This document shows, piece by piece, positions 3,953 to 14,800 of a stretch of DNA of 33,105 nucleotides (its first letter is position 1; every line of letters starts with the position of its first letter). Location: positions 1 through 33,105 of IMG/VR virus record IMGVR_UViG_3300020160_003038, one strand, 5' to 3'. The notes below the pieces were generated by a model. The model was not told the DNA's origin. It ran no database searches and saw only the letters and a program-made list of their open reading frames with translations. This DNA is from a virus. A program made the translations under genes and the position numbers.

Positions 3953-5845
3953 ATGCCTTTTACTAAATTTACAAATCTAGACTTTGATCAAATAAGAACA
4001 TCTATCAAGGATTATCTCCGTGCTAACTCTACATTCACGGATTTTGACTTCGAAGGATCCAATTTCTCCGTACTAATCGATACCTTAGCATACAATACTT
4101 ATATTACCGCATTTAACTCAAATATGATTGTGAACGAATCCTTTTTGGATTCTGCAACACTCAGAGAGAATGTAGTTTCACTCGCAAGAAATATTGGATA
4201 CACTCCACGCTCCAAAACCTGCTCCAAGGCACAGGTAACGATTACTGGCACTACCACTGAAAATACTTCATCAGTAACTCTTCCAGCCGGTTTGGTGTGT
4301 GTAGGAACCGCAAATGATACTTCATACATCTTTTCTGTTCCAGAAAATATCACAACAAAAGTAAATAATGGATCTGTTACTTTCGATAAGATTGATATTT
4401 ATCAAGGAACATTCTTAACAAAAACTTTTACGGTAGATGGATCTCTTGATCAAAGATTTATTTTAAATAATTCTAATATTGATAGTTCAACGATTTCAAT
4501 TTATGTTAAGGGTATCCAGGATAGTGGATTAGGAATCAAATATTCATTGGTTGATAACATCTTAAATATTGATTCAACATCAGAGATTTATTTAATTCAA
4601 GAAGTTCAAGATGAAAAATATGAGATTATTTTTGGTGATGGTAGATTTGGAAAGAAATTAGAGAACAATACTGTTGTAACAGTTCATTATATTGTAACCG
4701 ATGGAAAAGATGGAAATGGTGCTTCTAAATTTACATTTCAGTCTACATTAAAAACTTCTTCAGGAACACCGGTTATTTTAAATGGATCTATTGTTGCAAC
4801 AAACCAACCTTCCCAAAATGGTGCAGAGATAGAAGAAATTAATTCAATTAAGTACTTTGCCCCAAAAATCTATTCATCACAGTACAGAGCAGTAACTGCT
4901 CGTGACTATGAGGCAATTATTAAGAAAATTTACCCAGATACTGAATCTGTGGCAATTGTTGGTGGAGAGGAAATGATTCCACCAGAGTATGGGACAGTTA
5001 CTATTAGTATTAAACCCAAGGGTGGTACATATGTTTCATCCTTCAATAAAGAACAAATTGCAAATAAACTAAAGCAATACAGTGTTTCTGGTATTAATCA
5101 AAAAATTATTGATCTCAAAATACTCTATGTTGAGATTGATAGTGCGGTTTACTATAATTCTGCTCAAGTATCCGCAGAAGAATCTTTAAAGACGAAGATA
5201 TTTAATTCACTTACAGAATATTCCAAATCGACAGATTTAAATAAATTTGGTGGAAGATTTAAATACAGTAAAGTTTTGCAAATTATTGATAATACAGATG
5301 TTTCGGTTACATCCAATATCACAAAAATTAAAATTAGAAGAGATCTTAAAGCACTAATAAATCAGTTTTCTCAATACGAATTATGTTTTGGAAATAAATT
5401 TCATACAAATTCTAAAGGTTATAATATTAAATCTACCGGATTTAAAATTGCCACAGAAACTGAAATGCTGTATTTTACAGATACACCAAATACTGATGGA
5501 TTAACTGGAATTATATCAGTTGTAAAGAAAAATCCAACATCTGAAGGAAAAATTCAAATTGTTGTACAATCTGCAGGAACTGTAGATTATGTGAAGGGGG
5601 AAATTAAATTAGGAACGATTAATATAACTTCTACTGAGAAGGAAAATGATATTGTCGAAATTCAAGCATATCCAGAATCAAATGATGTAGTTGGATTAAG
5701 AGATCTATATTTGAGTTTTGACATTTCAAAAAGTTCAATAAATATGGTTAGGGATGTAATTGCATCTGGAGATGAAATATCTGGAACAACATTTACCAGA
5801 GATTATTATACATCAAGTTACTCAAACGGAAACCTAACAAGATAA
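3953..5845 (+). CDS. gp6: Baseplate wedge protein gp6 (baseplate J-like)
   Basis: Length 630 residues, close to T4 gp6 (660). The N-terminus FTNLDFDQIRTSIKDYLRAN and the segment SVLIDTLAYNTYITAFNSNM (about 44-63) are typical of gp6 and gpJ proteins. The baseplate-J-like core lies at about 300-400, including YRAVTARDYEAIIKKIYP and a glycine/proline loop (GGEEMIPPEYGTV). In T4, gp6 forms dimers that close the inner ring of the baseplate and controls sheath contraction with gp25 and gp7. Gene order gp25-gp6-gp7 is the T4-like cyanophage order. A four-base gap separates it from gp7. Confidence 0.9.
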   Translation: MPFTKFTNLDFDQIRTSIKDYLRANSTFTDFDFEGSNFSVLIDTLAYNTYITAFNSNMIVNESFLDSATLRENVVSLARNIGYTPRSKTCSKAQVTITGTTTENTSSVTLPAGLVCVGTANDTSYIFSVPENITTKVNNGSVTFDKIDIYQGTFLTKTFTVDGSLDQRFILNNSNIDSSTISIYVKGIQDSGLGIKYSLVDNILNIDSTSEIYLIQEVQDEKYEIIFGDGRFGKKLENNTVVTVHYIVTDGKDGNGASKFTFQSTLKTSSGTPVILNGSIVATNQPSQNGAEIEEINSIKYFAPKIYSSQYRAVTARDYEAIIKKIYPDTESVAIVGGEEMIPPEYGTVTISIKPKGGTYVSSFNKEQIANKLKQYSVSGINQKIIDLKILYVEIDSAVYYNSAQVSAEESLKTKIFNSLTEYSKSTDLNKFGGRFKYSKVLQIIDNTDVSVTSNITKIKIRRDLKALINQFSQYELCFGNKFHTNSKGYNIKSTGFKIATETEMLYFTDTPNTDGLTGIISVVKKNPTSEGKIQIVVQSAGTVDYVKGEIKLGTINITSTEKENDIVEIQAYPESNDVVGLRDLYLSFDISKSSINMVRDVIASGDEISGTTFTRDYYTSSYSNGNLTR

Positions 5846-5849
5846 TAAT

Positions 5850-8800
5850 ATGATACAGACGGGATTTGAGTCTAGAGTCAAAATACAGCAAATAATTGAC
5901 AACCAACTTCCAGAATTTATACTGGATGAAAGTCCCAAAGCTTCAGAATTTTTGAAGCAATATTATATTTCTCAGGAATATCAAGGTGGTCCTGTTGATA
6001 TTGCAGAGAACTTAGATCAATATTTAAAACTAGATAATTTAACTCCAGAGGTGGTTGTAGGTAATACTAGTCTTAGTAGCAACATTACCTCTACAGTCGG
6101 GATTATTACAGTAACAAGTACAAAAGGATTTCCCCAAAAATATGGTTTGATTAAAATTGGTGATGAAATTATCACTTATACTGGTATTACCACTAATACT
6201 TTTACTGGATGTATTCGTGGATTTAGTGGTATTACTTCATATCATGCAGTATCCAATCAGGAAGAATTGGTATTTTCTACTTCAAAATCTTCAGTACATA
6301 CCTCAGGATCTTCTGTACAAAATTTAAGTTCTTTATTTCTAAAAGAATTTTATAAAAAACTAAAATATACATTAACTCCAGGATTGGAGGATGTAGATTT
6401 TGTTTCCGATTTAAATGTAGGAAACTTTATTAAAAATGCAAGATCTTTTTATCAATCTAAAGGTACTGATGAATCTTTTAGAATTTTATTCAATATTCTT
6501 TTTGGAGTAACTCCAAAAATAGTAAATTTAGAAAATTTCTTAATTAAACCTTCTGCTGCACAATATGTAAGAAGAAAAGTTGTTTCTGCAGAAAGAATTT
6601 CTGGAGCTGGAGATCCTTCAAAATTAGTTGGACAATCAATTTTTAAATCTACCGATCCTACTACCAGTGCATCAGTATCTGAAATAGAAATATTTACCAA
6701 AAGTAATACAAAATATTATAAAATTTCACTTTTTATTGGTTATGATGAAAGATCTGCAATTGAAGGAGACTTTACTATTACGCAGAATACAAAATGTTTA
6801 GAAAATGTTTCCATAGGATCCTCTGTTATTTCAGTTGATTCTACAATTGGATTTAAAGAATCTGGAACTATTGTATCTGGAAATAATACAATAAGTTATA
6901 CGGATAAAACAATTAATCAATTTTTGGGATGTACTGGAATAAATGAAGTACTTAATTCCATAGATAATATAAGATCTGATGAAATTTATTTTGGATATGA
7001 AAATGGGGATACTACTAAAAAAGTAGAATTTAGAATCACCGGGGTACTATCCGAATTTGTACCAGTATCACAATCTTTTAAAGTTTCTGTTGGAGATGAA
7101 ATTTCAATAAAAAGTCTAGGAGAACTAATTGAAGATACTGGTAGTTCTTATAAAGAAATTTTTGCAAACTCTTGGATCTATAATACAAGTTCTAGATATG
7201 AAATAGAAACCTTTATTGAATCAAAACCAAAACTTAAAAGCACCACTAATAAATCAAGTTTAAAGGTGGGAGATATTGTTGAAATTGTAGAAAGATATAG
7301 TAATATAGTAAGATATCCAACTACAATCTCAAATGTACCTTATGTCAAATCTATTAATAACGATCTAAAAACACTCGAATTAAATGATTTTTCTTTGAGT
7401 GGTTGGTATTCTAGTAGTGTAGAGTACGATTTAAGAAGAAAGGTGAATAAAGCAAGCAGTTCTACAATTCCAATTGAATATGGAAATGATACCATTTTAT
7501 CTGACGTATTGAATGTATACAATGAAAATGATGATTATGCATATGTCGCTTCAAATTCATTTCCCTCAAACAATAAAAATTTACTGAGACCTTATACTTA
7601 TCAGATAACTACAGATACTATATCTTCAATCGCTTTTCAGTTATCAGATAAAATTGATGAAAATTATTATAGTACAATAAATTTTAATGATCCAGTTCCA
7701 TTTATTACTGGAGATAGAGTTTATTATCAACCAAGTTCATCCGTTATTTCTGGATTAGAAACTGGATCTTATTATGTCGAGGTTCAAGGAAATAATAAAA
7801 AAATCAAATTGTATGATTCAAAATCTTTTATTGGTAGCAATAATTATATAAAATATTTAAATTCAACCCTCAATTCGCAAAATACTCATAGATTTGTTTT
7901 ATACTCACAAAAATCTGAAACTATTAGTGGTCAAAAAATACTTAAAAAATTTCCATTAAACCCAAATACTGAAAATGGGAATGGTGAATTGACTCAACCA
8001 GGTTCAATTGGAATGTTAATCAATGGAGTTGAGATTGAAAATTATAAATCAAATGATAAAGTTTATTATGGGCCTTTGAAATCTATAAACGTTTTAAATG
8101 GTGGAAGTAATTATGATGTTATAAATCCACCATCAATTACAATTTCTGCTGGGTTGGGAATAACTGCATTAGTTCAACCAGTTTTAAGTGGAAGTATTAA
8201 AAAAGTATTTGTAGATGCTCAAGATTTTGATATTAATACTATTGTATCAATTGCAGTAACTGGAGGTAATGGAAATGGGGCAGTATTAGAACCCATTTTG
8301 AAGCAAAGATTTCGTGAAATTTACTTCGATGGTAGATTGTCTACAAATTCTGGTGGAGTAGACTATGAAAATGAAACTATAACATTTTTAACTAATCATA
8401 ATTTAAATGATGGGGATAGGGTAATTTATAATTCCAATGGAAACGATGCAATTGGTATCGGAACTTTTGGTAAATCGAATAATAATCAAAATATAAGTTT
8501 ATCCAATAATTCTGAATATTATATAAAAAAAGAAAGTAACAATACTATCAAACTATACCCATCTTTTTCGGAGTATTCAGTTGGAATTAACACAATAGGA
8601 TTTACTGAAGTATATAACTCTGGAATTCACAAGTTTACATCACTATCCAATAAAAAAACAATATCGGAAATTAAAGTAATTAATGGTGGCCAAGGATATC
8701 AAAATAGAAAGTTAATTGTAAACCCAACAGGAATATCTACTATAAATCATACAATTAATTTTAATAGTCATGGATTTAATGAGGGAGATCTCATTGAGTA

Positions 8801-11800
8801 TAATTATCAAACAACATCAATTGTAGGTCTTTCTTCAGCATATCAATATTATATTTCAAAATTGGATGATAATTCTTTTAGATTATTTAATGCTGGAATT
8901 GGAGGAACAAATCTTTCAAATTACAATAGAAAAAATTATATTAAATTTTCTTCAACAGGATCAGGATATCAATATTTTAAATATCCCGATATTTCAGTTT
9001 CGATAACTTATTCTAGGGAGAGTTCTAGCACCTATACTACTATTATAGCAACCCCTGTGGTTAGGGGAAGTATTATTGATACATATTTGTATGAAAGTGG
9101 TACAGGTTATGGATCAACTAACTTAAATTTTCACAAAAAACCACTAATTGCAATAAAGACGGGAAAAGAGTCTCAGGTAAAACCAGTTATTATTAATGGG
9201 ACAATTGATTCAGTTAATCTTCAATATGGGGGATATGATTACTATTCTGTCCCAGATTTGATCATAACAGATCCTACTAATTCTGGAACAGGTGCAGAAT
9301 TAAGACCAGTTATATCAAATGGAAAAATAACTTCGGTCCAAATTACTAATCCTGGAATAGGATATTCAACTTCCACAACTATCTTAGTAAAATCTTCAGG
9401 TATTAATGCACTTCTTGATGTTAATGTTAGAGAATTAACTGTCAATAATAATGTAAAACTTGGAAATGAAATACTAATTGAAAAAGGTAATAATTTGCAA
9501 TATGTAATTTCTGGATATTTTGATACTCTTAGGAATTCATTCAATGATATTGATTCAAAACATTCTGAAATTATTGGATGGTCATATGATGGAAATCCAA
9601 TATATGGACCATATGGGTATCCTGATCCAGAAGTAGAATCTGGATTAAAACTCTTGACTTCTGGATATACGCAGAGTACCTCCAATGTTTTTGATAGACC
9701 TAGTGTATTTGATGGAGGATTCTTTGTAGAAGACTATGCATATACAAATTCTGGCGACTTAGATGAATATAATGGAAGATTTGGAAAAACTCCAGAATTT
9801 CCAAATGGAGTTTATGCATATTTTGCCACATTAACAAGTCAAACTTTAGTACCAACATTTCCATATTTTATTGGAAACAAGTATAGGTCAAATTATATTG
9901 GTGATAATTTAAATATTGACCAATCATTTGATTTTAATAATTCATCCTTAATTAGAAATACCTTTCCATATAAAATTTCCGATAAGTATGCTTCTAATGA
10001 TTTTATAATTGAGTCAAATGAATTCTCAAATCAAAAATCAGTTATTGAATCAGTGACAGAAGGATCTGTAGAAAATTTTGATATCTCAAATTTTGGGTCA
10101 GATTATAAAATTAATGATTCTCTAGAATTTGATAATGACACATCTGGGGGTGGATTAATTGTAAAAGTATCTTCAATAAAGGGAAAGGAAATTGTAAATC
10201 TTAATACTTCAGTACAAACTTATGAAAGCGTTGTTTTTAATTGGAAAAATGAAGGTGAAGTAAAAGCATTTATCAAACCATATCATACATTATCCAATAG
10301 TGATTATATTACAATTTCTGGATTTTCTACTAATCTAAGTCAATTAAATGGATCCTACCAAATAGGAGTTACTTCATATTCATCTTCTTGCATTTCTTCA
10401 ATAACTTCATCAACAGTAGGATTTTCTACTGAAATTTATGTATCCCAATTACCTTCAGAACCAATATCAGTTGGAAGTAGTATTGTTATTGGCAATGAAA
10501 CATTAAAAGTTCTGGAAATATTTAAAAATTTAAATATTTTGAAAGTTCAAAGAGGTTCTAGTGGAGTATCTCATACTGCAACAACACAAATAAATTTCTT
10601 GCCAGATTATTTTACATTTACAAATAATACCAATTATTTTGATTCATATTCAACTGATAAAGTTTATTTTAATCCAAAAGAAAGTATTGGAGTTGGTACA
10701 GATGTTGGAATTACAAGTTCAATAACTTTCAATTTTGGAGTTTCTTCAATAACTAGAATAATTCCAACGAAAGGAATTTATATTGAAAATCATCCATTTA
10801 GAGACAATCAAAAAGTTATTTTTGAAAAAACTACCGGTGCTCCCCAACTTTCTATATCAACTACATCTAATCTTGCAGATGCGGTTAGTTTTCCAAGTTC
10901 TGGAAATTCTCAAATAGCATATATTGTAAACAAAAATAAAAATACAATAGGGATAAAAACAAGTATAAATTCTGCAGAAGTATTTTTTACAAATATTAAC
11001 GGTGCCAATGATGATGAATATTCTTTTAGTAGTACTTATGATCAAGTAATTGGTAATGTAGAAAAAATCAAATCTACGGTTTCAGTTTCTACTTCACATA
11101 ATTTGACTAATGGAGATTTAATTGATCTTATTATTAATCCAAATTTATCAGTTGGTATTGGTACTTCAACTTCAATTTATGTAAAAAGAAACTCAATTGA
11201 CAATAAGATTCTTATGAATCCTATTGGATTCAACTCAACTGGTATTAGTACACAAACAAATACTATCACAATTAATTCTCATAACTTAAATACTGGGGAT
11301 AAAATCTACTACTCATCAACAGATTTAATTGCATCAGGATTATCTACAGGATCATATTTTGTATATAAAGTTGATAACAATAAGATTAAACTTTCTGAGA
11401 CATATACAGATTCCGAGGTTAATCCACCGGTAGTAGTAAGTATTGCAGGTACTGGTGGAAAATATCAAAATATTTCATTAATAAATCCACAAATAAAAAC
11501 TGTTAAGAATAATGATCTAGTATTCAAATTATCCGATTCTTCTTTATCTGGATACAAATTTAAAATTTATTATGATCAGGAATTTAAAAATGAATTTGTT
11601 TCTACCGCAACAACTTCAGGATTTACACTGATTGGTGTTGGAACTGTAGGAGTATCTTCAACTGCATCAGTAACTATAAAATATGATAGTAATTTACCAA
11701 CCAAGTTATATTATAATTTGGAAAAATCTGGATACATAAGTACTTCTGATAAAGATGTAAGTAACTATTCGGAAATATTATTTGTTGATAGTCAATATAC

Positions 11801-14800
11801 CAATGCCTATTCAGTTTTTGGTGTAGGAACAACAACTTTCAATATTACATTGAATAAGATTCCAGAAAAATTAACATATTCTCAGGATGAATGTGATGTT
11901 ATCGAATATTCCACAACTTCCATCTCATCAAAAGGACCTATTGATAAAATTAACATCATATCCGGAGGAACTGGATATAAAAAACTTCCATCACTTTCCG
12001 GATTCAATTCTGAAGATGGAAAAGATGCTTATGTCATTGCAAAATCAAAAACAATAGGATATCCAAAAGAGGTTAGAATTATTAATGAAGGTTTTGAGTA
12101 TTCTTGCGATAAAACTTTAAGGCCGGATGCTTATATATCACCATTGATTACAATTGAAAATTCAAATACAATTTCAAAAATTAATATTTTGGATGGGGGA
12201 AGGAATTATGTAAATGCACCTTCTATCACGGTTGTTGATTCGGAAACTGGAGAGAAGATAGATAGTGGAATTTTAGAAGCAACTCTATCCGGAAGTTCAA
12301 TTAATTCTTTAAATATTATTCAAGAACCAAAAGGATTACCACCAACAACAGTAAAATTATTTGCTACAAATAATACTAATGGAATTAGTATTCAAAAAGT
12401 TGAATCATCATCTAGTGGAATTTTTACATGTGCAATAACTACTCCAAGTTTAGGATTTAGTACAAATCCATTTAGTATTGGTGATAAAGTATTTGTTGAG
12501 GGAATACAAAAACAAGGTATTGGATCTGGATTTAATTCTGAAGACTATGGTTATGAGTTCTTTACTGTCAGCAATTATGATAATAGTGAGATTTTAGATA
12601 GAGTTACATTTAATATTTCCGGATTAACAACAAATACTGGAGTAGCAAAAACCATTCAAGATTCAGTTGCAAATATTATAAAATATGATGATTATCCAAA
12701 ATTTGAAATTATACAAAAAATATCTTATTTTAGAATTGGGGAAAAAATTATTTCTGATGGAATAGAGAGGGATTTGATTATCTCAAATTCCGAAAGTAAT
12801 TTTATTAAAGTATATGGTACTTATAATCTTTCATTAGGTGAAGTTATAATAGGAAAAGAATCTGGAAATATTGCAACAATAAGTAAAATAGAACCAAATC
12901 TAGGAAAATTTAAAATTGATTATGCAGTAGAAAAACAAAATGGTTGGGCAAATGATATTGGAAAATTAAATGAAGATACCCAGACAATTTCTGACAATGA
13001 TTATTATCAAAATCTTTCATACACCATAAAAAGTCCTATTGGGTATGATAATTTAAAAACATCAGTAAATAATTTACTCCACACCAGTGGGTTGAAAAAT
13101 TTTGCAGATACGCAAATTACATCTAATGGCAAATCTGGAATCTCAAGTTCACAATATTTAAATATAGTTTATGATATAATAGGAGAAAATAGAGTTGATA
13201 CGATTTATAATTTTGATTTAGTTAAAGATATTGATGTAGTAAATAACTCTTCAAAGTTTATAAAATTAAATAAAAAAAGATTATCTAATTATACTGATTG
13301 TATAACTAATAAAGTTTTGAAAATAGATGATGTAAGTAAAAGATTTTCTGATTCTGATGGAAATCCTTCAACATTTTTAAATATTTTAAAAATTGATTCT
13401 TCAAATTCATATAATGAATTTCTTTTTAGAATTTCAAATACTTCTAATAATCAAATTCAATTGACAGAATTGATTGTATTATCTGATCAAAATAATGTAT
13501 TTCAAATACAAAAGAATTCCATATTCAATTCCAATAGTGATACTGAATATGGAGCATTTTCAATATATGAAGATGAAATAGGCGAGAATTATCTACAATT
13601 TATTCCAACAAATCCATATGATTATGATTATGATATCAAATTAATTAGAAGTAAGTTTAACTCATCTTTGGCGGGAATTGGGTCTACATCTATAGGATTT
13701 GTCAATCTTACTGGTGCAGCAACGACTTCAATGTCTGGAGTAACAACTTCAATTATTTCTATTCCAACATATAAATTTGAATCATTGTATGCAAATGTTC
13801 AAATAATTAATAATATTAATAATTCAACCAACCAAATGAATTTTGTTGATGTTTATTTAAACTACGATGGAACACATACTTATATTTCCGAATATTATGT
13901 TGATTCAGAGTCTTCAACAAATAATTATTCTGGCAATTTAATTGGAACTTTTGGTGCTAGCATTTCATCCGGAATAATATCACTAAACTATACCAATAAT
14001 TCATCAAGTCTAGTCAATATTCGTTCAAAAATTGTTGGGTTTGGAACAACTGCAGTTGGAGTAGGAACTTATAGATTTAAATTGTCAGGAGAAATAGATG
14101 GTTTAGAGCAGACTGCAATATATCAATCAAATTATTTGAAAAATGTTTCTCTAGCATCCACAACTCTAACAACACTAAACAAATTTAATTTTAATGCAAT
14201 CAAATCTTTTGTTAAAGTAGGTATAGGATCTACTAGTGCTTTACACAAAATATTATTGATTCAAGATGGAACAAACTTTTATATACAACAATCAGCATTT
14301 CTTTCACTTGAAGGTTCATTGGGAATAGGAACATTGGGAATAGGAACTTTTGGTGGAGAATATTCTGGAAATAATTTTGAATTTAAATTCTATAAAGATT
14401 CAAATATAAATTCAAATATTGATATTCTTTCATTTAATCAATGTATATACACTGATGTAAATGGTGACAATATTCCACCAAATCTTTCCTATGGTAAAGT
14501 TGATGAATCTTTTGAAATTCTCCAATATAATTCAATTAATGGAGATAGAATTCGTAGATTAGATTTTGATTTGAAAACTAATGGAAATCCAATATTTGCA
14601 AAAATCTTTGATCCTATTGATAGTACGGTTTTAAATCTTTCAACCGGCGAATTTATAATTAAAAATCATTTCTTTAGCAATCTTGAAAAATTAATTTATA
14701 CTCCAAAATCTACATTTATTGGAATAGGAGAAAGTTCTGTAGGAATAGGATCAACATTAAATTCAGTTGGTGTGCTTACCAATAGATTACCATCCGAAGT

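Noticed and set aside
9242-9685. Reverse-strand ORF of 147 codons
   Set aside because: It is opposite the gp7 repeat and YHYH region; its Pro/Gly/Tyr pattern is a mirror of the coding strand composition.
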